Assembly (NCBI RefSeq): GCF_016909185.1
Contig: NZ_JAFBFH010000014.1
Span: 1 to 64,000 of the forward strand
DNA: 64,000 nucleotides
Reading direction: 5' to 3'
Source: Siminovitchia thermophila
GTDB lineage: Bacteria > Bacillota > Bacilli > Bacillales > Bacillaceae_C
A program made the position numbers and the translations under genes. Under the pieces are notes generated by a model. That model saw only the letters and a program-made list of their open reading frames with translations. It was not told the DNA's origin and ran no database searches. Below, one piece after another: positions 1 to 6,639 of the stretch (position 1 is the first letter of the stretch; each line of letters opens with the position of its first letter).

Positions 1-130
1 GCTTCTTTGGCATGCCTACTTTTCCATCACTCGCTAGTTTTAAAACAAGGATCATTTCGTATCTAGTAATTTACTTTGTTAGCTTGATGGGCATGGGGTA
101 TGTCCTAATTGTGGTTCTGATTTTAAAAAG

Positions 131-484
131 ATGCAGAAGATACCCCCGGAAGAAGAAATGGATTGGATGAAAAAATATCCTGATTTCAATAAAAGGAATT
201 TCAAAGATTGCGTGTACCGTGTTTTTAAATACGAATTTCAAATAAAAAAGAACGTTAAGAAGATCAAGAAACAAGCACAAGCAGTAGCCGGGACAAAGTC
301 ATTCATGGAATATACTAAAATGGATGAAAAGATGTCAGACATACAAAAACAAGTATTAGAAGATACCAAACAATTGGAAGCTGAATTGATTAAAAAGGTA
401 GAGAAGTTGATTGAAATAGTACCCTTGTATGCTGTGGGAAGATTGGCGAAAATATTAGAAATATTGGAACCGTCTCGTGGATAA
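131..484 (+). CDS. hypothetical helical protein, probably missing its 5' end
   Basis: A 117-residue, lysine-rich, mostly helical protein that I do not recognise. The frame stays open upstream of this ATG back to about position 83 and encodes Cys-Pro-Asn-Cys, half of a zinc ribbon. That stretch contains no ATG, GTG or TTG codon in frame. There is also no ribosome site in front of the ATG at 131. The gene is therefore probably truncated or frameshifted near position 80, and the internal ATG is only a formal start. A bidirectional terminator follows the stop. Confidence 0.45.
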   Translation: MQKIPPEEEMDWMKKYPDFNKRNFKDCVYRVFKYEFQIKKNVKKIKKQAQAVAGTKSFMEYTKMDEKMSDIQKQVLEDTKQLEAELIKKVEKLIEIVPLYAVGRLAKILEILEPSRG

Positions 485-497
485 TAGGATGAAAAAT

Positions 498-522
498 AAA
501 AGAGGGGAAACGCCCCTCTTTT
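498..522. terminator. bidirectional intrinsic terminator
   Basis: AAAGAGGGG-aaacg-CCCCTCTTTT lies between two convergent genes. It has A-runs on one side and T-runs on the other, so it can serve both strands. Confidence 0.75.
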
Positions 523-709
523 ATTCGTGATTACTCATATGGTTTTTTATCTTTTTTATCATTCGGGCAGCATCCTCTGATAATTCTCCGTACAATGTTT
601 TCTCTTCTTCATTACAACATTCATAGCATTTTGAGCAAATTGATAGTGTTTGGTGAACTTGGACTAAGCAATTAAGCATTTGTTTATGGTTATCTTCCAT
701 GAATTTCAC
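521..709 (-). CDS. small cysteine-containing hypothetical protein
   Basis: A 62-residue protein with a Cys-x2-Cys-x3-Cys-Cys cluster in the middle and a helical C-terminus rich in Lys and Glu. The cysteine spacing suggests a metal or redox site, but I do not recognise the family. An AAGGAG-type ribosome site lies upstream of the ATG on the minus strand. It converges on the preceding gene and shares its terminator. The TnpB element begins about 65 bp upstream of its start. Confidence 0.55.
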   Translation of the reverse strand: MKFMEDNHKQMLNCLVQVHQTLSICSKCYECCNEEEKTLYGELSEDAARMIKKIKNHMSNHE

Positions 710-774
710 TCCTTATTCAAATGGGGGCTATATAGTGGAAAGTGATGTTCTCGCCAAAATTATCAATCAAATAT

Positions 775-2040
775 TTTAACATAGTTAAGCAGAAGTCCCC
801 TTCCTCAACGAAGTAGGTGGGGGATGAATGCTTGATTGGAAAGGTTGTGAGTAGAATGCTGAAGACGTTCAAATATAGGTTATATCCAAGTCAAGAAGAA
901 AAGGAAAAAATCGAACAAACATTGAACGATTGTCGTTTCCTCTACAACTCGGCATTGGAACAGCGGATTGTGGCATACCGAAAGCATGGCGTTTCGTTGA
1001 CGTACAATAAGCAACAAAACGAATTGCCGCAATTGAAGAAGGAGATGCCGGAATACAATAAAATTCATTCGCAAGTGTTACAGAATGTATTGAAGCGACT
1101 GGATTTTTCATTTCAGAATTTCTTTCGCAGGGTGAAGAACGGAGAAAAGCCGGGCTTTCCACGTTTCCAAGGAAGGAATCGGTATGACAGCTTCACTTAC
1201 CCGCAAAGTGGATTTTCAATTGAGGGTGATAGATTACGATTATCCAAGATTGGCGAAGTCCGTATTCATCTGCACAGAAAGATGGAGGGGAAGGTGAAAA
1301 CCTGCACGATCATCCGAAAGAACGGCAAATATTATGTCTGTTTCGCTTGTGAAATCGAACAGGTCGTTCATGTGACCGGAAAGCAAGTGGGTGTGGATGT
1401 AGGAATTGCTCACTTGGCAATTACATCGGACGGAGATTTCTTTGATAACCCTAAACACCTTCGGAAATCGGAACGGCAACTGAAACGTCTGCAACGGATC
1501 GTGTCAAGACGCAAGAAAGGTTCCAATCGACGGAGGAAAGCTGTCCTTCTGCTTGCAAGGAAGCATGAACGGATTGCCAACCAAAGGAAGGACACCAACC
1601 ATAAGGTGAGCCGGAAATTAGTCGATCAATACGATTTGATCGTGTTCGAGGACTTGAATATCAAAGGAATGGTAAAAAATCGCAGGCTATCGAAAGCCAT
1701 CCATGAGGTTTCGTGGAATCAACTCATTGCCTTCGCTACTTATAAAGCAGAATATGCTGATAAGACAGTGAAAGTAGTGAATCCACGTAACACTAGTCAG
1801 ATGTGTTCGAATTGCGGATTGATTGTACCGAAGAAACTGTCGGAACGACTACATCGCTGTCCATGCGGTTATACCGCACATCGCGACATAAATGCGGCGA
1901 GGAATATCCTGAAATTAGGTTTGGAAGCCGGATAACGAATGTAGGGTACGGAACGTACCTTCGTGGAGGGAACGGGGTTGCCCGACTCAATGAAGCGAGA
2001 AGCCCCTACTTCAAGCAAAGCTAAGTGGTGGGTAGTTCAC
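775..2040 (+). mobile_element. solo TnpB element (IS1341-type, IS200/IS605 superfamily)
   Basis: The left end, just after a TTTAA pentamer at 775-779, carries an imperfect hairpin around 'agtccccttcc ... ggtgggggatg'. The right end contains the stem 'gaagcccctacttc' and stops at AGTTCAC (2034-2040). Such left and right ends are typical of IS1341-like elements that keep tnpB but lack the tnpA transposase, so movement would need TnpA in trans. TTTAA fits the target/TAM position seen in Bacillales relatives. The ends are assigned by pattern, and an empty site would fix them. Confidence 0.75.
856..1935 (+). CDS. tnpB: TnpB RNA-guided nuclease (IS200/IS605 family)
   Basis: A 359-residue TnpB. It has an N-terminal helix-turn-helix-like region, an OB-like middle and a RuvC nuclease core. 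The three RuvC acids are visible as GVDVGI (near residue 180), FEDLNIKG (near 265) and AHRDINAARN (near 343). A four-cysteine zinc site (CSNCG, CPCG) lies between the second and third. All catalytic residues are present, so the protein may be active. TnpB proteins are RNA-guided DNA nucleases that help their element persist at a site. I chose the ATG at 856 because homologues start with MLKTFKYR-like sequence. A GTG at 817 would add 13 residues from the left-end hairpin. Confidence 0.9.
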   Translation: MLKTFKYRLYPSQEEKEKIEQTLNDCRFLYNSALEQRIVAYRKHGVSLTYNKQQNELPQLKKEMPEYNKIHSQVLQNVLKRLDFSFQNFFRRVKNGEKPGFPRFQGRNRYDSFTYPQSGFSIEGDRLRLSKIGEVRIHLHRKMEGKVKTCTIIRKNGKYYVCFACEIEQVVHVTGKQVGVDVGIAHLAITSDGDFFDNPKHLRKSERQLKRLQRIVSRRKKGSNRRRKAVLLLARKHERIANQRKDTNHKVSRKLVDQYDLIVFEDLNIKGMVKNRRLSKAIHEVSWNQLIAFATYKAEYADKTVKVVNPRNTSQMCSNCGLIVPKKLSERLHRCPCGYTAHRDINAARNILKLGLEAG

Positions 2041-2058
2041 TAAATGGTTGATTTCTTT
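1880..2058 (+). ncRNA. predicted reRNA/omegaRNA of the TnpB element
   Basis: In TnpB elements the guide RNA scaffold covers the 3' end of tnpB and the right end, and the guide is the flanking DNA just past the end. Here the right end closes at AGTTCAC (2040), so the guide would begin at 2041 with 'taaatggttgatttc'. The conserved stem with loop in 'gaagcccctacttc' and the trailer 'gctaagtggtgggtag' match known scaffolds in layout. The 5' boundary is a guess. Confidence 0.55.
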
Positions 2059-2088
2059 GTCTGATCTCTCTCTTTACTATATGAAAAG

Positions 2089-2163
2089 GGCAACATAGCC
2101 AAAAAGGAAAGGCAAAGGTCTGCAAAACCTTGACTCCCGGTTCGAATCCGGGTGTTGCCTCCA
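2089..2163 (+). tRNA. tRNA-Cys (GCA)
   Basis: A full cloverleaf can be drawn. The acceptor stem is GGCAACA/TGTTGCC, the D-stem GCC/GGC, the anticodon stem AAGGT/ACCTT with loop CTGCAAA (anticodon GCA at 2122-2124), and the T-arm CCCGG-TTCGAAT-CCGGG. The 3' CCA is encoded. The D-loop is A-rich (AAAAAGGAAA), unlike usual chromosomal copies, which fits a tRNA carried by mobile DNA. It stands alone, 48 bp past the TnpB right end and 22 bp before a glutaredoxin gene. Confidence 0.9.
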
Positions 2164-2185
2164 AACTAATTTAAGGGGGATTAAG

Positions 2186-2431
2186 ATGGAAAAGGAAATC
2201 ACTCTATACGGTAGTGATAGCTGCATTTATTGTTCCAGAGCAAAAGAATGGTTAGAAAAACACAAACTGAAATTTATTTATAAAGATATTGCTGATGAAA
2301 CGAACAGAAAAGAATTTGAAGGCTACAATGTATTTGGAGTGCCGTTAGTAGTGGTTGTGAATAAAGAAACAAACGACCAAACAACGGTGAACGGTTTCTC
2401 ACCAGATATATACGAAAAAGAATTTCTGTAA
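2186..2431 (+). CDS. glutaredoxin-like thiol-disulfide oxidoreductase
   Basis: An 81-residue single-domain thioredoxin fold. It has a CIYC redox motif near residues 13-16 followed by a helix, and a cis-proline turn GVPLVVV near residue 53. This is the glutaredoxin/NrdH layout. It would reduce disulfides in the cytoplasm using glutathione, bacillithiol or thioredoxin reductase. A GGGGG ribosome site lies 6 nt before the ATG. It directly follows tRNA-Cys and is closed by a shared terminator against the subtilase gene. No ribonucleotide reductase gene is nearby, so its partner is unknown. Confidence 0.85.
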   Translation: MEKEITLYGSDSCIYCSRAKEWLEKHKLKFIYKDIADETNRKEFEGYNVFGVPLVVVVNKETNDQTTVNGFSPDIYEKEFL

Positions 2432-2437
2432 TAGGTA

Positions 2438-2465
2438 AACGCCCTTAACAATTGAGGGCGTTTTA
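2438..2465. terminator. bidirectional intrinsic terminator
   Basis: AAACGCCCT-loop-AGGGCGTTTT lies between the convergent glutaredoxin and subtilase genes, with A/T tails on both sides. Confidence 0.85.
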
Positions 2466-2468
2466 TTT

Positions 2469-3395
2469 TTAAGTTAATTGTATAAGTCCATTACCGACTT
2501 GGCTTATTGGATAATCCAACTTTTTGACACGTTCTACTAAATATTGATAAATAAGATATGGGACCATAGCTGGTTGAGAACGATCAATTAGATTCAAAAC
2601 CAAAGCAACTCCACCTGCGACGTATGGTGCTGCCATCGAAGTTCCGGTTAGTTCTACAAATTTGTTGTTTAAATGGGTTGAAATTACATTTTCCCCCGGT
2701 GCAACAAAATCCAAGTTTACATTAGTGTTTGAAAACACGGATGGCTTTAAAGTTTTTGTTACTGAACCAATTTGAATAACTTCTTTGTAGTATCCTGGAT
2801 ATGAGCGTTCAAAAGATTGATAGTTTCCGTCACCGTGGTTACCAGCGGCTGAAACTAGAACGATGCCCTTTTCCCGTGCCTGTTTAATTGCTTTGTATAG
2901 GTCTTCGTTATGGGTCGGTCCTCCAAGTGACATATTTATTACGTTCACCTTTTCCCCGTTTGGTCCTGACCAATTAATTGCATAAAGCAAAGCGTTGACT
3001 AGGTTTTCATAGCTTCCAACCCCGTTGCGATCTATCGCCTTTAAAATTAATAGCTTACTTTTTGGTGCAACACCAACGATTCCCTCGTTATTCTCACATT
3101 CACATGCCGCCACTATTCCGGCTACGTGGGTCCCATGTCCACGGTAATCCCGAAATATCTCCGGGTTGCCACCATCATCATCTGTGAAATTATAACCACC
3201 AATAATATTGCTTACTAAGTTAGGGTGTTCTTTTTCCACGCCAGTATCTATAATAGCAACAGTGTTACCCTTACCATGATCCGACTTCTCCCATATTTCT
3301 TTAGCTTTGATAATATCGAGATTTTTAGGAATAGTGGATAATGCTTCAAAAACAGAAATGATTTGAGTTGGCCTTAATATCAGTTTTTCTTTCAT
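2469..3395 (-). CDS. intracellular subtilisin-like serine protease (S8)
   Basis: A 308-residue S8 protease. Its catalytic triad is in order: Asp50 (AIIDTGV), His87 (GHGTHVAG) and Ser253 (GTSMAAPY), with the oxyanion-hole region AAGNHGDG between them. There is no signal peptide or long prodomain. The length, the short N-terminal extension and the GGYNFTDDDGG segment match the intracellular serine protease (ISP) group of Bacillus, which degrades cytoplasmic protein in stationary phase. The residue after the Ser motif is Tyr where most family members have His (MAAPY, not MAAPH). An AAAGGGGG ribosome site precedes the ATG. Confidence 0.9.
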   Translation of the reverse strand: MKEKLILRPTQIISVFEALSTIPKNLDIIKAKEIWEKSDHGKGNTVAIIDTGVEKEHPNLVSNIIGGYNFTDDDGGNPEIFRDYRGHGTHVAGIVAACECENNEGIVGVAPKSKLLILKAIDRNGVGSYENLVNALLYAINWSGPNGEKVNVINMSLGGPTHNEDLYKAIKQAREKGIVLVSAAGNHGDGNYQSFERSYPGYYKEVIQIGSVTKTLKPSVFSNTNVNLDFVAPGENVISTHLNNKFVELTGTSMAAPYVAGGVALVLNLIDRSQPAMVPYLIYQYLVERVKKLDYPISQVGNGLIQLT

Positions 3396-3399
3396 TTAT

Positions 3400-3593
3400 G
3401 TTTCCCCCTTTAAATATTAAAGTGAACAGGGGGAGAAAAATAGCAATATACTAAAGCGATTAATTCCTTAATAGATTGTGTTTTAGAAACATATTATAGT
3501 TTGATGCTACTCATTTTCACTTATTAAGAATTTTTGTATATTTTAAGTTGATAATTAATATACCTGCTACACTATATAATACGGGGGGATAGA
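3400..3593. promoter_or_regulatory. divergent promoter region between subtilase and split sigma factor
   Basis: About 195 bp of very AT-rich DNA. On the plus strand a TTGATA at about 3549 and a TATAAT at about 3576 lie before the GGGGGGAT ribosome site of the sigma gene, but the 21-nt spacing is poor for sigma-A. The string GTTGATAATTAAT is shared with the promoter of leader A at 4514. No further gene is seen. Confidence 0.4.
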
Positions 3594-4187
3594 ATGAGAG
3601 AAAATAACAGAGTGGAAAGGTTTTATGAAGAGCATGAAAAAACTCTTAATAATAGTTTGGTTAAAAGTTTTCTCCAAATAAAAGAGAACCAACAATTGTT
3701 AGAGAAAGCCATACTGGAACCAACAGAAGAAAATACGAAAACCTTAGATAATAAGTTCCGTGAGTTTTATTTAAAAGTTAGGTTAATCAAATACGTAAGT
3801 AACTTAATATACTTTTATACCATTGATTTTGACAAGCGGATCAACAAGCGCAACCAACGTTTTAATTTAATATTAGATGGTAAGGCAAACGATTCCCACG
3901 AAAATTCAACGATATTAATTAATAACTGTGCTTCATCTAACTCTACGGAACAAGACTATTTCAACGATGACACTCAATCCTTCAATGAATTAATAGAAAA
4001 TGAAAAACTCTATGAGATTTACAATCAATTAACAGACAAGCAAAAACAGATTTTAGAAATGATTTATGTAAGGGGTTTCACTAATAAAGAGGTTGCTGAT
4101 TATTTTGGGGAAACACCGCAAAATATATCTAATCTGCATAAACGAGCGTTGCAACGGATCAAGGAATACTTACTTGAAAAGGGGTAG
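3594..4187 (+). CDS. SigO-like sigma-70 family factor (region 4 subunit)
   Basis: A 197-residue protein. Its C-terminal third is a sigma region 4 helix-turn-helix (LTDKQKQILEMIYVRGFTNKEVADYFGE, then QNISNLHKRALQRIK). The N-terminal part does not contain a normal region 2 and resembles the B. subtilis SigO (YvrI) group. SigO works with a separate small region 2 protein, RsoA. The next gene, with no gap (TAG then GTG), looks like that partner. It would bind the -35 element of target promoters. The operon sits at the head of the accessory region, which suggests control of element genes. Confidence 0.75.
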   Translation: MRENNRVERFYEEHEKTLNNSLVKSFLQIKENQQLLEKAILEPTEENTKTLDNKFREFYLKVRLIKYVSNLIYFYTIDFDKRINKRNQRFNLILDGKANDSHENSTILINNCASSNSTEQDYFNDDTQSFNELIENEKLYEIYNQLTDKQKQILEMIYVRGFTNKEVADYFGETPQNISNLHKRALQRIKEYLLEKG

Positions 4188-4448
4188 GTGATTTGGTTGT
4201 GTAGAATTTATTCTACTGAAAAATTAGATAGTATCTATGATGATAAGAATTGGGAAGAACTTTTGATGGATTTTCAACCTAAGATTAATTACAACCTACT
4301 AAAAGTGCCTGTTCATGAGCGAGATGATTTAGAGCAAGAAATTAAACTAAAGATAATTGAAAAAGTTAATATGTTGATCAAAGATGAAAATGCACCAGGA
4401 TTTTGGGAATTTCTAGCCATGCAACAAAACACAAATCAAATGACATAG
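4188..4448 (+). CDS. RsoA-like sigma region 2 subunit
   Basis: An 86-residue protein starting at the GTG that directly follows the sigma stop codon. The segment LLMDFQPKINYNLLKVP followed by HERDDLEQEIKLKIIEKV has the pattern of sigma region 2.1-2.2, which contacts core RNA polymerase. In B. subtilis the SigO-RsoA pair forms one functional sigma factor from two proteins. The size, order and tight coupling match that model. An alternative is a small transfer-operon regulator of the helix-turn-helix type found next to such sigma genes. Pairing is inferred, not shown. Confidence 0.6.
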   Translation: MIWLCRIYSTEKLDSIYDDKNWEELLMDFQPKINYNLLKVPVHERDDLEQEIKLKIIEKVNMLIKDENAPGFWEFLAMQQNTNQMT

Positions 4449-4513
4449 ACGGTATGTATTCCATTTGAATAGAATCTGATGGAATTTTATTAGATCTAGT
4501 GTTACACATTTTG

Positions 4514-4542
4514 TTGATAATTAATGTTTTGTTTGCTATTAT
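4514..4542 (+). promoter_or_regulatory. sigma-A promoter of leader A
   Basis: TTGATA (4514-4519), 17 nt, TATTAT (4537-4542), with TGC just before the -10 (extended -10). The upstream string GTTACACATT(T/A)TGTTGATAA is almost identical to that in front of leader B, which suggests a shared operator. Confidence 0.75.
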
Positions 4543-4784
4543 GAGTATATATCATTATTTTAACGTCACTCTTACAGTGAAAGTCGTCATACCTTTTCAA
4601 TTCTTGAAAGGAGATTCGGCATAAAATTATTCAACCTTCGTATTCCTGCTTTGATAGGAAAGGTTGGGACGACGTATTCCGTCTGAAATTGCAGTAAGCA
4701 TACTAAATCAGTTTAATATTTCACGCCTTAGTGCGTTGAATATATAAAGAGTCGATTGCTTCTTTTAAGCTAATCGGCTTTTTT
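4543..4784 (+). ncRNA. structured leader RNA, copy A
   Basis: One of three related leaders (see 11129 and 39316). Its order is: an outer stem GTCGTC/GACGAC, a conserved single-stranded block GGAGATTCGGCATAAA (about 4610), a stem AACCTT-TTCCT/AGGAA-AGGTT, an AATTGCA...GCA segment, a small hairpin ACGC-cttagt-GCGT followed by TGAATATATA, and a terminator hairpin GTCGATT/AATCGGC with six T. Stem sequences differ between copies but pairing is kept, which is covariation. It heads the block 4821-10999. I cannot match it to a known RNA family. Confidence 0.7.
4751..4784 (+). terminator. terminator or attenuator hairpin ending leader A
   Basis: GTCGATT-loop-AATCGGC then TTTTTT, 36 nt before the first gene of the block. 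The same hairpin with compensating changes ends leaders B and C. Confidence 0.75.
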
Positions 4785-4820
4785 GTGTTTAAAAACAAAC
4801 AAATGAAAGGAGTTTTGAAG

Positions 4821-5294
4821 TTGGCAAGAAAACAGATTGCAATTGCTTATTATGAAAAAACGGATGAGCAGAAAAGGCGGTACATCAGTTACATGCGAAA
4901 CAAAATCCGCAAAGGCGATGATGCAATTCTTCAATCTATGATGGAACTAGTCGAAAGGCATTTAAAAAAATATCATGCAGATTTTTATGTGCATGATATT
5001 TCCTTGTATCGGAATACAGAAGGCGCACCATTCCTTTGGATAGTCCGGGAATACGGAACACACTTTGTTGATTTGTATTCCAAAAAGTTTTTGGACAACG
5101 AAGTATGGGATGCAAAGGCGCACTTTGAAGCGATTCTGTTCAATTCGAGGAAAGAAATTAAAGGTATTTACCTGATTGAAAATGGCAAGATGCAAAAGCT
5201 GTCCGAACAATCAGCCCTTGCGACATTAGCCATTAAGGAAAGCATTGTTCGCAAAAATTTGGAATGCGATATAAAAAAGTGTGAAAGAAGTTGA
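4821..5294 (+). CDS. hypothetical protein, first gene of block A
   Basis: A 157-residue protein of unknown family with a basic N-terminus (MARKQIAIAYYEK) and mixed alpha/beta composition. I chose the TTG at 4821 because AAAGGAG lies 8 nt upstream. An in-frame GTG at 4785 falls in the terminator T-run and has no ribosome site. As the first gene after leader A it should be the most strongly expressed of the block. No function can be inferred from sequence. Confidence 0.65.
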   Translation: MARKQIAIAYYEKTDEQKRRYISYMRNKIRKGDDAILQSMMELVERHLKKYHADFYVHDISLYRNTEGAPFLWIVREYGTHFVDLYSKKFLDNEVWDAKAHFEAILFNSRKEIKGIYLIENGKMQKLSEQSALATLAIKESIVRKNLECDIKKCERS

Positions 5295-5300
5295 TGAATA

Positions 5301-5621
5301 ATGGAAATGACAGAGTGGCATGAAGATCGCAATATGTTTAAGGATAACCCGATTGTTTATATTACGGGCGGGCGAGTACCGAAAGAGAAACGCAATCCGA
5401 ACCTTTGTTGGTATTCTGTTCGACATTCCGATTGTGGTTTCGATCCTGCGGAAATCGAAAAAGCAGTCTGGGTCAATCACATGTTTGACTTGGCTACTAA
5501 AAAACCGCTTCAATTCACTCCTGAAACGAATTTCTTCACGGAACACGAAGAAGAAGCAATTTGGATTGCAGAGCAAACTAGCAACCGATTGAAGCATTCA
5601 GATGATGCGGTCATAGCATGA
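5301..5621 (+). CDS. LPD28-like domain protein, copy 1
   Basis: A 106-residue protein that is a clear paralogue of the gene at 6270. Both share DRNxFKxxPI, (Y)YSVRHSD, a run of VEK/IEK and a valine-rich strand ending HHMFD or NHMFD, then AT(K/E)(K/Q)PL. The pattern resembles LPD28, a small domain found in polyvalent proteins and leading regions of conjugative elements and phages. Its biochemical role is unknown. It starts 6 nt after the previous gene, with a weak GAAAGAAG ribosome site, so translational coupling is likely. Confidence 0.65.
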   Translation: MEMTEWHEDRNMFKDNPIVYITGGRVPKEKRNPNLCWYSVRHSDCGFDPAEIEKAVWVNHMFDLATKKPLQFTPETNFFTEHEEEAIWIAEQTSNRLKHSDDAVIA

Positions 5622-5667
5622 CAGCCATAAAGGGATTATTTCATTCATAAAAAGGGAGTTGGAGAAC

Positions 5668-6168
5668 TTGCAAACAATTAAAAACAAGTATGTAGAAAGT
5701 TATCATCTTTATCAAGAAGAAAGGAATGCTTTGGACGAGAAAATCGCAAAACGCCATGAGGACATTGCGAGGGCAGAACGTTCCATCGAACGCTTGAACA
5801 AAAAGAAGTTAGAATTGGAACATCCATCTTGGGTGGAATCATTAGTAAAACCAATTGCGGAAAAGTTTTCAAAGGAAATTGGTTTGTCATATGACATCTA
5901 TGGCCCTTTCGGACTCCGGGCGTATGTGACAATCTACTGGATGGAAGATAAGGAAGTTTCCATAGTGGAACAGCCTGTAAAATTGCTAACTCTTGAACCT
6001 TTTGATTTGGAAAAAGGTCAATTGTATTATGAGACAGGAAAGAAACGAGAGGATGTCAGTTACCATCCTAATTCGATTGGTGCGATGAATGGGATGGATA
6101 GAGAAATCCTTCCACTTCCTGATTCATTCGATGAAATCAAAGCGCTGATTCGTTCGTCAAGCGAGTAA
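5668..6168 (+). CDS. hypothetical protein with N-terminal coiled coil
   Basis: A 166-residue protein. Residues 10-55 form a charged helix likely to be a coiled coil (NALDEKIAKRHEDIARAERS and onward). The rest is a beta-rich domain with Tyr and Gly. TTG at 5668 is preferred because AAAGGGAG lies 9 nt upstream. TTG at 5659 abuts that site and is too close. I do not recognise the family. It lies between two LPD28-like paralogues and is followed by a terminator-like hairpin. Confidence 0.6.
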   Translation: MQTIKNKYVESYHLYQEERNALDEKIAKRHEDIARAERSIERLNKKKLELEHPSWVESLVKPIAEKFSKEIGLSYDIYGPFGLRAYVTIYWMEDKEVSIVEQPVKLLTLEPFDLEKGQLYYETGKKREDVSYHPNSIGAMNGMDREILPLPDSFDEIKALIRSSSE

Positions 6169-6188
6169 TTCATGATGGTTTAACTTAT

Positions 6189-6236
6189 AAAAAAGTCGTT
6201 TAGTTTATCCTTTAGGGTAAGTGGCGGCTTTTTTTA
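6189..6236 (+). terminator. intergenic terminator-like hairpin in block A
   Basis: A stem with GTCG...TTATCC/GGGTAA...CGGC and seven T, followed by TTTTTAAAAATAAA and the next ribosome site. The hairpin plus TTTTTAAAAATA string recurs in several gaps of the leader-headed blocks. Confidence 0.6.
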
Positions 6237-6269
6237 TTTTTAAAAATAAATGTGAAAGAGGTTGTCCAT

Positions 6270-6566
6270 ATGAAAAACAACAATGATGATCGTAACATTT
6301 TTAAAGAAAGTCCGATTTTATTAGTATCATCCACCCGTATTCCTGAAAAGGAAAAACAAGAGGGCTTGCACTATTACTCTGTTCGTCATTCTGATGACTG
6401 TGCATTTACTCCTACTACTGTAGAAAAGCGAGTTCGAGTGCACCACATGTTCGACATAGCAACAGAACAGCCCCTTGATCTATCAGGTGGAGAATTAGAA
6501 CTAACAAAAGAAGAGCAGAAGGAAATATTCCTTGCTATGGTCTACGGTCCATTCATTTGCCGTTAA
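6270..6566 (+). CDS. LPD28-like domain protein, copy 2
   Basis: A 98-residue paralogue of the gene at 5301. It shares DRNIFKESPI, YYSVRHSDD, VEKRVRVHHMFDIAT and QPL. The best conserved part is the central RHSD segment and the HMFD strand. The ATG at 6270 has AAAGAGG 8 nt upstream. An in-frame GTG at 6252 overlaps the A-rich terminator tail and is less likely. Domain assignment to LPD28 is by pattern only. Its position just before ardA supports an establishment or anti-defence role. Confidence 0.65.
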   Translation: MKNNNDDRNIFKESPILLVSSTRIPEKEKQEGLHYYSVRHSDDCAFTPTTVEKRVRVHHMFDIATEQPLDLSGGELELTKEEQKEIFLAMVYGPFICR

Positions 6567-6639
6567 AAATCAAACTTGGAATTTCACAGTTTTCAGAGAT
6601 CGTCTTTTTAAAAATATTTTAAGAGAGAGGTAGTCTGCA

